Below, piece after piece: positions 1-6,907 of a stretch of 26,382 nt of DNA; within the stretch, counting starts at the first letter, position 1; each line of letters starts with the position of its first letter. The DNA lies in the NCBI GenBank assembly GCA_900540145.1, contig UQEW01000028.1:1-26382 (forward strand), written 5' to 3'. Under the pieces are notes generated by a model that saw only the letters and a program-made list of their open reading frames with translations, was not told the DNA's origin and searched no databases. The translations under genes were made by a program, and so were the position numbers. This DNA is from an uncultured Eubacteriales bacterium. GTDB lineage: Bacteria; Bacillota; Clostridia; Peptostreptococcales; Anaerovoracaceae.

Positions 1-108
1 TTTTTGAAGTAATCGCAAAATTATACAACATGCCTTAAAAAAGTAGGGGGTATATCGAAGTTTCGTGCATGTAATAACAGCGCCACGGCGACGCCTTATC
101 TATTATGT

Positions 109-143
109 GGTCTGTTTTTTGTCATTTTACGACAAAACAGACC
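109..143. repeat. Imperfect hairpin
   Basis: GGTCTGTTTT pairs with AAAACAGACC, and the stem continues inward with GTC/GAC after a two-base bulge. Neither strand has a T-run right after the stem, so it is not a standard Rho-independent terminator. Its role is unknown. Confidence 0.4.
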
Positions 144-228
144 AATATTCGACCATTTTTGCGAATTCCTAATCTCCGACAGAGCTGATATATCGTCAAG
201 ACATCAAACAGCCCTTATTATAAAAAAG

Positions 229-275
229 AAAATGTTGTACAAAATACCAACAAATCGAATTTTGTACAACATTTT
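229..275 (-). terminator. Terminator of the permease/M20/GATE operon
   Basis: A perfect 17-bp inverted repeat (229-245 with 259-275) surrounds a 13-base loop. Read on the minus strand, the stem is followed by TTTTCTTTTTT, as expected for a Rho-independent terminator. It lies about 100 bases beyond the stop of the last gene of the minus operon. T-rich sequence also follows on the plus strand, so it may work in both directions. The stem contains the self-complementary core TTGTACAA, so a protein-binding role cannot be excluded. Confidence 0.6.
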
Positions 276-375
276 TCGATAAAAGTCTTTTGTATACCCC
301 ATACCCGTATACCGCCGAATCATGAGGTTTTACTTTAGATGCAATTAGACGACTCTAAAAAACGTTAATTCAAAA

Positions 376-1548
376 TTACGTAATTAACATATAGATAAAA
401 TGAGCGCTCACCCCTGCAAACAGTCCTCCGATGGTATGGTACAAAATAGCCTGCCCCGTTAAATTCCTGAATTTAAGAGAATCCATCATCGCCACATGAG
501 TACTTAAATAGCCGCTCCAGCACATGCACATGGCGGTAAATACCGCAACATCATTGCCGGCAGCATATCCTGATTCCACAAGATCCGGAACCAAACCGAT
601 GGCCGCCCCGGCAGCTCCAAGGGCAGTAATCGGGACAGCTATGTCTTCCGCCGCAGAAAATCCAAAGAGTGGCGACAAAATAAATTCTATTTTTTCAGCT
701 ACAAAAGGTAGAAATGCGACGCCTTCATATGCCGCTCCCGTGTAGCTGCCATCTGCGGAAGGACCGTTTGTAAGAAGATGCACAAACGTGCAGATGATGA
801 GAACGCCCGGAATGATAGCAACACCCATCGAAACACCGTTTTTTCCGCCTTCAAGCATAGCTTCAATAAAGCGTCCTCCTACGCTGCCCTGCCGCACTAC
901 TCTTTCATTTGCTCTTATTTCAATACCGGAATTATTCAATGCAGCTGCTTCTTCCGTGCCATATATCTTTTTAGTTTTCATCAACATCAGCCTTGTGCTT
1001 ACAATGCTTCCTGCCACAGCGCCTAAATTTCCCACTAAAGCAGCCGTTACAAAGCTCTCTCCGTTTTGTCCTTTTATACCGATCATAAAGGTAGTAATAA
1101 TCAAACCCATTCCGAATGCTGTCCCAATGTTGGTCAATGCCGGCAACTGATATTTTTTGAAACACCTCTTAAAATTATCATCTTGTGCAAGGGTAAGTAT
1201 TGCGGGATTATCTGACAGGTAAGTCGCTATCGCTCCCATCATCGCAGCTCCCGGAAGGCCGTACAACGGTCGCATAAGCGGTGAAATCAACTTATTGAGC
1301 GCAGATACGACGCCGAACTCTGTAAATAATCCGCTTACGGCTCCTGTCAACACCGCCAGCGCCATGATGTATAAAACCGTATTCATCAGCAAATCATACG
1401 CAGTCTTCATCATGCTGTTTATCATGTTTACACCGCCCATTTTTTGCCCGATAAGAATAAAAACTCCCAAAAACAGCACGATAAAAACTAATGCTTCAAC
1501 ACTGAGTTCCGGTTTTATTCCAGATGTTTTTTTCCTTTTTTCTGCCAT
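376..1548 (-). CDS. GATE-domain (nucleoside recognition-like) membrane protein
   Basis: This is a polytopic membrane protein of about 390 residues. It begins with a short basic, lysine-rich N-terminus, followed by some eight to nine hydrophobic segments. It resembles the nucleoside-recognition/GATE family (YjiH and SpmA/SpmB-like proteins): residues around GLPGAAMMGAIATYLSDNPA and the later gate-like repeat near FSAAEDIAVPITALGAAGAA are typical of the family. The family is thought to contribute to transport or gating of small solutes, but no substrate is established. I chose the start at 1548 because AGGAGAGG sits 7-8 bases upstream. An upstream in-frame ATG at 1581 would overlap the preceding gene and lacks such a site. 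It is the third and last gene of the operon behind the NCS1 permease and M20 peptidase, 19 bases after the latter. Family assignment is moderately sure; function is unknown. Confidence 0.75.
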   Translation of the reverse strand: MAEKRKKTSGIKPELSVEALVFIVLFLGVFILIGQKMGGVNMINSMMKTAYDLLMNTVLYIMALAVLTGAVSGLFTEFGVVSALNKLISPLMRPLYGLPGAAMMGAIATYLSDNPAILTLAQDDNFKRCFKKYQLPALTNIGTAFGMGLIITTFMIGIKGQNGESFVTAALVGNLGAVAGSIVSTRLMLMKTKKIYGTEEAAALNNSGIEIRANERVVRQGSVGGRFIEAMLEGGKNGVSMGVAIIPGVLIICTFVHLLTNGPSADGSYTGAAYEGVAFLPFVAEKIEFILSPLFGFSAAEDIAVPITALGAAGAAIGLVPDLVESGYAAGNDVAVFTAMCMCWSGYLSTHVAMMDSLKFRNLTGQAILYHTIGGLFAGVSAHFIYMLIT

Positions 1549-1567
1549 CACAAAAGCCTCTCCTGCC

Positions 1568-3019
1568 CTAAAATATCGCAAACAACCTCATTATTGCTTC
1601 GGCATAAATCTTAGTTATTTTTTTATAATCGGCAAACGTATAGTGCTCGTCTGCCTCATGGGCAAGTTCCTCCTGTGTCGGAAATACAGGTCCGAATGCT
1701 ATCGCCTGAGGGATTGCCCGAGCGTAAGTGGCGCCTCCCAAAGCGATAGGCTCCGTAGTTTCATCTCCGGTGATTTTTTGATATACATCCATGAGAGTCT
1801 CAACGAGAGGACTGTCTTTCGGGAAAAAAATCGGATCCATACATACACCGTATTTTATGCTTGCACCTTCCGAATCGGTAACTTGAGCGAGTTTACTTTT
1901 TATCTGATTTAAGCCATAAGAAACCGGGTACCGCAAGTTTATCTTCATGCTGACGCAATGTTCCTCTAACTTTAAAATGCCCACATTAAGGGTAAGGTCT
2001 CCTGAATCATTGTCAGAACATTTTAAGCCCAAGTTCTTCCCATCATATTGCAAATCTATGTACTTATCATAGAAATCTATAAGCTCCTGTTGCGCAAAAT
2101 ATATCCCGCATTTCAGAGACATCTCTTTCAGAAGTTTCATCAAATAAGATATGGCATTTTTGCCTTTTTCCGGCGTCATTGCATGAGCCGCTCTGCCGAA
2201 CACCTTAATATTCAATGCCGACTCATCTCGCTCTGCTTCTATAGAAATTTCCATTGTATTCGAAAAATCTTCTATAAAGGCCATCCCCCTTTCGAAGTCA
2301 AATGCCGGGTTTGAAGACTCTATTCTGCACATCGCATTAGCGGCTACCACATTGCTTCTTTCTCCTCCGCTTAGTTGCGTTATATTAAAGCAGCCTTCTT
2401 TCTGCTCCTTCCCGTCGTCGCCTATCGGCAAAATTAATTCCAGGTTTGCAAGACCTTTTTCGCAATATATGACGGGGAAGTTAGCATCCGGTACGATGGA
2501 AAATGTCGGCAGTTCCGGCTTCTGTTGCAAATAATAGCCAATGCTCTCCCAGTCTTCTTCTTCATCGGTTCCGATAATCATTTTAATCCGGCAGTTATCC
2601 GGTATGTGATTGTATTCTTCTAAGTATTTCATTGCATACAGGGAACAAATCAGCGGACCCTTATCATCGATTGCACCTCTTCCGTACAATTCACCGTCAA
2701 TCAGTTCTGCTTTAAACGGATCTGTCGTCCAACCGTCTCCGGCGTCTACCACATCAACATGGCACAAAATACCTACTGTATTTTTCCCCGAACCGGTAAT
2801 GATCTCTCCTACCTGATTGTCATAGTTTACAGTCTCGAATCCGAGTTCTTTTCCTCTCTGCAAAACATAATCCAATCCTTTTTTCACAGCCGTTCCGTAA
2901 GGTGCGTCTTTCTCCTTTTCATGTGCTTTTGCAACACTGGGAATCGCAATAAGCTTTGAAATATCTTCAAACAGCTCTCCTTCTTTTTCCCTATAAAAGT
3001 TTTCGAATATCCTGTCCAT
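1568..3019 (-). CDS. PepV/Sapep-like M20 family metallodipeptidase
   Basis: This is a probable two-metal amidohydrolase or dipeptidase of 483 residues, the usual PepV length. Metal and catalytic residues are visible in order: H87-x-D89 in CHVDVVDAGDGW, D118/D119 in GRGAIDDKGP, E153/E154 in GTDEEEDW, D178 in VPDANFPV and H454 in the C-terminal HEADEH. The PepV-type lid domain lies between the two halves of the catalytic domain. The start at 3019 leaves a 4-base gap after the permease stop, with GGGATG inside the end of the permease gene. The upstream ATG at 3085 would force a 62-base overlap. Known PepV enzymes cleave dipeptides such as Xaa-His. Its setting here, with an NCS1 permease and a NicX-like protein, leaves open that it hydrolyses an amide made during heterocycle breakdown. 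That last point is inference. Confidence 0.88.
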   Translation of the reverse strand: MDRIFENFYREKEGELFEDISKLIAIPSVAKAHEKEKDAPYGTAVKKGLDYVLQRGKELGFETVNYDNQVGEIITGSGKNTVGILCHVDVVDAGDGWTTDPFKAELIDGELYGRGAIDDKGPLICSLYAMKYLEEYNHIPDNCRIKMIIGTDEEEDWESIGYYLQQKPELPTFSIVPDANFPVIYCEKGLANLELILPIGDDGKEQKEGCFNITQLSGGERSNVVAANAMCRIESSNPAFDFERGMAFIEDFSNTMEISIEAERDESALNIKVFGRAAHAMTPEKGKNAISYLMKLLKEMSLKCGIYFAQQELIDFYDKYIDLQYDGKNLGLKCSDNDSGDLTLNVGILKLEEHCVSMKINLRYPVSYGLNQIKSKLAQVTDSEGASIKYGVCMDPIFFPKDSPLVETLMDVYQKITGDETTEPIALGGATYARAIPQAIAFGPVFPTQEELAHEADEHYTFADYKKITKIYAEAIMRLFAIF

Positions 3020-3023
3020 TTCT

Positions 3024-4286
3024 CTACATCCCACTTTTATTAAAGATTTTGTATAAGATAATATAAGCTGCTCCGGAAAGGGCAATGCTTTGAACCAGAA
3101 CCAGACCCTGTGTTACAAAGATATTTAAAATAAAGCCAAGCAGCCATGCGATTATTCCAATCCAATAGAAGCCCTCCCGCGGTTTCCAATTTTGAGGCTT
3201 TCCTTTGGAAATTATCCAGTAATCAGCCAGCAAAACGCCTGCCATAGGTGAAAATGCTGCGCCCAGCCAGGTAATAAATGCTTCAAATTGATTCATTACG
3301 CCAAATACGGCCAATAAGGTTCCCAAAACACCTGCAATCAAGGTTACCATTGCACGTTTATCATCTTTAAGATTAAAGACATTGACAATATCGATTCCGG
3401 CCAAATAAACATTTGACGTATTTGTCGTCCAGGCAGCCAGAATCAAGACTATCATGCCTAATACCGGCAGACCGATATCAATCAGAACAAGGCTGATATC
3501 ATGTTGACCTGCAACCTTAGCCATTAGTATGCCGATAACCAACATCAGGATGCCGGCAGGAGTAGTTCCCCATAAAGTAGCTTTCAGTGTATTTTTTCTT
3601 CCTGTTTGATATCTCGTGATATCCGCAGCTGTGGTTACCTGCATAGCCAGAAACCCTGTAGTCAATGTAACGCCCTGGACAAATGTCATGGTAGGTTCAA
3701 CATATACATTAAGTGCCTCCGTTCCATGTTCTTTCATGGCCAGAAAGCACCCTATAATACAAACGATCAACAGTGCCGGAACTGCTATGATATTCAATTT
3801 TCCCATAGCGCTGAATCCATATACTGCCGTTGTCAGCATGACAATTCCCCAGACAAATGTAGATACAGATAACGGTACGTCGATGCCAAAGGACGTTGAC
3901 ATTAAATTGCTGAAAGCGCTGCCGCAAACAGCGTTGTTAACGCCGAACCACCCTACCAGCGAAATCGTCAGCAGCACGCTTGCAATAAACCTTGACCCCA
4001 GTTTGCCGAAGCATGATTGTATAGCTACACATGACGGTACGCCCAAATCACTTCCTTGGATCGCGGTAAAACAGGTAAAAAGCATAACCAGCGCATAACC
4101 TGTACATCCTGCAAGCAGCGCCTCCCATATCGGCATTGCCAAAGCCAGCAAACCGCCAATCAGCAGACTGGGAACACAAATCATAATACCGGCATGAATA
4201 AATGCGACTTCAACCCAACCTTTTCTTTCTTCTTGTGGGACAACATTCAAGGTTATTGATTCAACATTTTTGAAATTCTTGCTCAT
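3024..4286 (-). CDS. NCS1-family nucleobase/hydantoin-type permease (CodB-like)
   Basis: This is a cytoplasmic-membrane cation symporter of 420 residues with about twelve hydrophobic segments, the normal NCS1 size. The N-terminus reads GWVEVAFIHAGIMICVPSLL, then IQGSDLGVPSCVAIQSCFG in helix 3 and VGWFGVNNAVCG, all strongly like cytosine permease CodB. The family also carries uracil, allantoin, hydantoins and related rings, so the substrate is not certain. The start at 4286 has GGGAGGAAG six bases upstream; a start at 4337 has none. It is the first gene of the operon with the M20 peptidase and GATE protein. It is transcribed away from the NicX-like gene and shares a control region with two dyad operators. 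This suggests that it imports the substrate of the locus. Confidence 0.88.
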   Translation of the reverse strand: MSKNFKNVESITLNVVPQEERKGWVEVAFIHAGIMICVPSLLIGGLLALAMPIWEALLAGCTGYALVMLFTCFTAIQGSDLGVPSCVAIQSCFGKLGSRFIASVLLTISLVGWFGVNNAVCGSAFSNLMSTSFGIDVPLSVSTFVWGIVMLTTAVYGFSAMGKLNIIAVPALLIVCIIGCFLAMKEHGTEALNVYVEPTMTFVQGVTLTTGFLAMQVTTAADITRYQTGRKNTLKATLWGTTPAGILMLVIGILMAKVAGQHDISLVLIDIGLPVLGMIVLILAAWTTNTSNVYLAGIDIVNVFNLKDDKRAMVTLIAGVLGTLLAVFGVMNQFEAFITWLGAAFSPMAGVLLADYWIISKGKPQNWKPREGFYWIGIIAWLLGFILNIFVTQGLVLVQSIALSGAAYIILYKIFNKSGM

Positions 4287-4388
4287 AAGAACTTCCTCCC
4301 TTCTATTGTTTATGGAATTGTGACACTTTAACGGCAACTAAAAAACTATGTTCTTTATCCATCCTCGCGCACGGTTAATTTTGCTTAA

Positions 4389-4394
4389 ATAATA
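4389..4394 (-). promoter_or_regulatory. Predicted -10 box of the permease operon
   Basis: TATTAT on the minus strand, with a predicted start near 4382. No convincing -35 hexamer is seen at 16-18 bases. The centre of operator A lies at about -42 instead, the position of an activator site overlapping -35. The transcription start is inferred, not observed. Confidence 0.45.
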
Positions 4395-4416
4395 CTAAAT
4401 CATCACTGACATTTCG

Positions 4417-4431
4417 TTGTTCTGAGAATAA
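4417..4431. promoter_or_regulatory. Operator A, 15-bp dyad
   Basis: TTGTTCT-G-AGAATAA is an odd palindrome with 6 of 7 base pairs matching. It is nearly identical to operator B at 4448-4462. The centres (4424 and 4455) are 31 bp apart, close to three DNA turns, so two dimers would bind the same DNA face. It is centred 35 bp from the end of the minus-strand -10 box. The likely ligand is the PucR-type regulator encoded nearby, but that is inference. Confidence 0.6.
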
Positions 4432-4447
4432 AATTCAGTGCCGGATT

Positions 4448-4462
4448 TTGTTCTCAGAACAA
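4448..4462. promoter_or_regulatory. Operator B, 15-bp perfect dyad
   Basis: TTGTTCT-C-AGAACAA is a perfect 7+1+7 palindrome. Together with operator A it also forms a larger perfect 12-bp inverted repeat. Its centre lies 35 bp before the end of the plus-strand TATAAT, about -42 from the inferred start. This mirrors exactly the spacing of operator A to the other promoter. Confidence 0.65.
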
Positions 4463-4484
4463 AGCTTCTTGGATTTGTATCTTT

Positions 4485-4490
4485 TATAAT
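4485..4490 (+). promoter_or_regulatory. Predicted -10 box of the NicX-like gene
   Basis: A consensus TATAAT with a predicted start near 4497, giving a leader of about 37 bases. No -35 match is found at the proper spacing; the region is taken by operator B. This fits a promoter that needs an activator. Confidence 0.55.
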
Positions 4491-4533
4491 GAGTGTAAAT
4501 TTGAACTGCTGATATCATAATAGGAGGTTTAAA

Positions 4534-5565
4534 ATGTACGAATATGAAATGCAAAAAGCAGCCGATACGTTAATTAAAGATATGTTTCAAGTAAAAAAAG
4601 GAGAGTCTGTTGTTATCACATGCGATTCACTTTCTTGCATGAATGTGGTCAATGCAGTTGCATCCAGCGCTCACGCTGTAGGCGCCCATCCTATGGTCAT
4701 AAAGTTTCCGGCACCTGATGGAGTCGGCCAGGCCGCAGACCCAAAGCTTCCCATGGAACCGCTGACTGCAGCAGTATCAAACTGTGATGTCTGGATTGAA
4801 TTCAATCAAAAATGGCTATTATATTCAACGCCTTATCAAAAAGCTATTGAAGTAAATAAAAAACTGCGTTACATGTGCCTTGTAGAGTTTACGGAAGATG
4901 TTATGATTCGTACCATGAGCGATATTGATATTCCTAAATTAACTGCTTTTATGACTAAAGTAGGACAGCTGAATAGAGCTGCAAAAACTATAAGAATGAC
5001 AACACCGGCAGGTACAGATGTCACTTTTGAAACAGATGACCGCCATGTTGTCAGCGTAGATACAGGCGACGCTTCCAAGAGCGGTGTTTATATGATGCTA
5101 GGGCAGTTAAATGTCGTACCTAAATACGGCAGTGTAAACGGAACCATAGTATTTGACGGCACAGTTACACCGCCATTCGGCAGAACACCTGACCGACCGA
5201 TTAAATTAATTGTTAAAGACAGTGTAATTGTTGAAATTCAAGGTGGTTCTGATGCTGCTGCATATGAAAAATGGCTTAAGGATTTTAAAGATCCTGGTAT
5301 GCTTAAGATGGCTCATGTTGCTTATGGCTTCAACCCGGGGGCAAAATTGTCAGGAAATGTGGTTGAAGACGAGAGAGTCTGGGGCGTAACCGAATGGGGA
5401 ATCGGTTATGTAAGCCCAACAGTTGGAGGACCAGACGGACAGGCCGCAGTATCTCACACCGACGGAATATGTTTAAATACCTCAGTATGGCTGGATGGTG
5501 TTCAGCTGATGGATGAGGGAAAAATGGTCGATGAAGAGCTGGAAGCAATGTATCCTCATAATTAG
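4534..5565 (+). CDS. NicX/M29-fold metalloenzyme (annotated elsewhere as aminopeptidase or 2,5-dihydroxypyridine dioxygenase-like)
   Basis: This soluble protein of 343 residues belongs to the COG2309 group, which contains M29 aminopeptidases and NicX, the iron 2,5-dihydroxypyridine 5,6-dioxygenase (about 350 residues). It is too short for a typical M29 peptidase (about 410). A putative metal triad is visible: H261 in MAHVAYGFNPG, and H308 and D310 in SHTDG. As I recall, the NicX iron ligands are H265, H318 and D320, a close match in position. An HxD pair is also found in M29 peptidases, so the triad alone does not prove dioxygenase chemistry. The ribosome binding site AGGAGG precedes ATG by about seven bases. 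It is a single gene, divergent from an NCS1 permease operon and convergent with a PucR-type regulator. It may act on the imported ring; in an anaerobe the reaction would probably be hydrolytic rather than oxygen-dependent. Family sure, reaction unknown. Confidence 0.8.
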   Translation: MYEYEMQKAADTLIKDMFQVKKGESVVITCDSLSCMNVVNAVASSAHAVGAHPMVIKFPAPDGVGQAADPKLPMEPLTAAVSNCDVWIEFNQKWLLYSTPYQKAIEVNKKLRYMCLVEFTEDVMIRTMSDIDIPKLTAFMTKVGQLNRAAKTIRMTTPAGTDVTFETDDRHVVSVDTGDASKSGVYMMLGQLNVVPKYGSVNGTIVFDGTVTPPFGRTPDRPIKLIVKDSVIVEIQGGSDAAAYEKWLKDFKDPGMLKMAHVAYGFNPGAKLSGNVVEDERVWGVTEWGIGYVSPTVGGPDGQAAVSHTDGICLNTSVWLDGVQLMDEGKMVDEELEAMYPHN

Positions 5566-5574
5566 CATAGACCT

Positions 5575-5622
5575 AAAATAAATCGGTGCCGTCTTAAAGC
5601 GTCGGCACCGATTCTTATTTTA
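5575..5622. terminator. Bidirectional Rho-independent terminator
   Basis: An 11-bp perfect stem, AATCGGTGCCG (5581-5591) with CGGCACCGATT (5603-5613), encloses an 11-base loop. An A-rich tract lies on the left and CTTATTTT on the right. It sits between two convergent genes and can terminate both. Confidence 0.88.
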
Positions 5623-5630
5623 CACAAATC

Positions 5631-6803
5631 TTACAGCTCTATATTTAAAATGGTTCTCAGTTTTGACCCGATGGCGATAGTCTCATAGAACTTGATTAAA
5701 TCATTTTCCATGTTTAAAGCTTCTTTAACCTTGTTTATTCTATATCGTATAGTATTAATATGTTGATTTAAAATATTGGCAGTCTCCTGATAATCGCCGC
5801 TGCAGCCCACAAAGACTTCTACTGTTCGCAGTATCTCAGATACTGAGCCTGAAGACACGTGACATTGGATAATCTGCACGTATCTTTTATAGAAGTTGGC
5901 TGCAGCCGTGGAGTTCTTCATGGCCAGCAATAACTGCATACTGCTGAGCGGGTCATAAGTCTGCGTCTCAATATTCATAGTAACGGCAGTCTGCAGTGCT
6001 ATATTGCATGCAGTCAATGCTTCACGAATTTCACTGCGGTGGCAGATATTGCTAAACCCTACGTAATTGATGTTAATATAATTTTTGATAAAATCTATCG
6101 TTGCATTTGATTTCTGTGATAATTTCTTCTGTTCTTCTGCACTTATAATCAGATTGACGTGATTACTGTCTATCGTACAAATATCTCCGCTCTGATGGAG
6201 CATGGTAATGTATAGCTCATTTCGAGAAAAGGCAGAATAAAACTCTCCTGTCACAGAAATAGCCTGGATATATAAACACACTGACGGCTTTATCGAATAT
6301 AAAAGTTCAAGACTTTCTTCAGTATTTTGATTTCCGCGAAGGATTTCATCCAGTTTCATTCGATTAAAAGCGTTATAATTATCAATGGATATATATTGAT
6401 TAATCGTATTCATTACCAAAGAATACGATACTGTAGATGGCAGATATACAATTGGAAAATCATTTGCATCGCAAATAGAAATTATTTCAGGCGATACTTT
6501 CCTTCGTCCGTCTTTGCTTAAGATAATAAGACCTGCACATTTTGAATTGATCAGACCGTCAAAGAAGTCAAATAAATCGCCTTCCCCGCGCTCGGACGTA
6601 TCTGAAAACTGGTCGAAGCATGATATAAATAAATCTCCGGACTGCAAAATACCTTTTTCAACAAGATTGCGGTGATATAAACAGTCAAATACGGATATTT
6701 GCTTGACTTTATGATTTAATCCGTTTTTTCCGCACAGCACTTCGGCATCACGAAAAAAATCATCAGTAAGTATTTCTTCCAATGAAACATATAGCTTAAA
6801 CAT
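5631..6803 (-). CDS. PucR-family transcriptional regulator
   Basis: This DNA-binding regulator has 390 residues. The N-terminal PucR sensor domain covers about residues 1-130, including SVFDCLYHRNLVEKGILQSG and LPSTVSYS. A middle GGDEF-like CdaR region follows. The C-terminal HTH_30 domain (about 325-385) contains ETANILNQHINTIRYRINKV, the hallmark helix-turn-helix of the family. The ribosome binding site AGGAGG lies seven bases before ATG. PucR-type proteins usually activate purine, allantoin or other nitrogen-compound genes in response to a metabolite. It is convergent with the NicX-like gene, and the paired dyads at 4417-4462 are its most likely targets, by inference. It follows polC by about 100 bases with no obvious terminator between, so some read-through from the housekeeping operon is possible. 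Confidence 0.87.
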   Translation of the reverse strand: MFKLYVSLEEILTDDFFRDAEVLCGKNGLNHKVKQISVFDCLYHRNLVEKGILQSGDLFISCFDQFSDTSERGEGDLFDFFDGLINSKCAGLIILSKDGRRKVSPEIISICDANDFPIVYLPSTVSYSLVMNTINQYISIDNYNAFNRMKLDEILRGNQNTEESLELLYSIKPSVCLYIQAISVTGEFYSAFSRNELYITMLHQSGDICTIDSNHVNLIISAEEQKKLSQKSNATIDFIKNYININYVGFSNICHRSEIREALTACNIALQTAVTMNIETQTYDPLSSMQLLLAMKNSTAAANFYKRYVQIIQCHVSSGSVSEILRTVEVFVGCSGDYQETANILNQHINTIRYRINKVKEALNMENDLIKFYETIAIGSKLRTILNIEL

Positions 6804-6907
6804 GTCTTCGCCTCCTCATATCCGGATCTGAAGTGTTCCCAAAAAATGTAGTCTTTTTAGGGGCAACTCACAGTATAATCGCCAGTTTGCAGACGCTGAA
6901 ATAAACG

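Larger units (their letters stand above)
1..375. other. Left intergenic flank, no gene seen
   Basis: No reading frame here has a credible ribosome binding site and protein-like composition. The stretch is AT-rich. It contains two inverted repeats, listed separately: a hairpin at 109-143 and a perfect 17-bp inverted repeat at 229-275. The second lies about 100 bases past the stop codon of the minus-strand operon and is well placed to end it. Nothing else could be identified. Confidence 0.6.

Noticed and set aside
1295..1912. 205-codon plus-strand frame
   Set aside because: It runs across the ends of the M20 and GATE genes on the other strand, lacks a ribosome binding site and has a composition unlike a folded protein.
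4287..4388. Riboswitch in the permease leader
   Set aside because: No purine, preQ1 or other known aptamer core could be recognised, and no terminator-like switch is present.
4534..5565. Straight call as aminopeptidase T or as NicX
   Set aside because: The protein is shorter than M29 peptidases, and dioxygenase chemistry is doubtful in an anaerobe. The sequence supports only the common fold and a metal triad.
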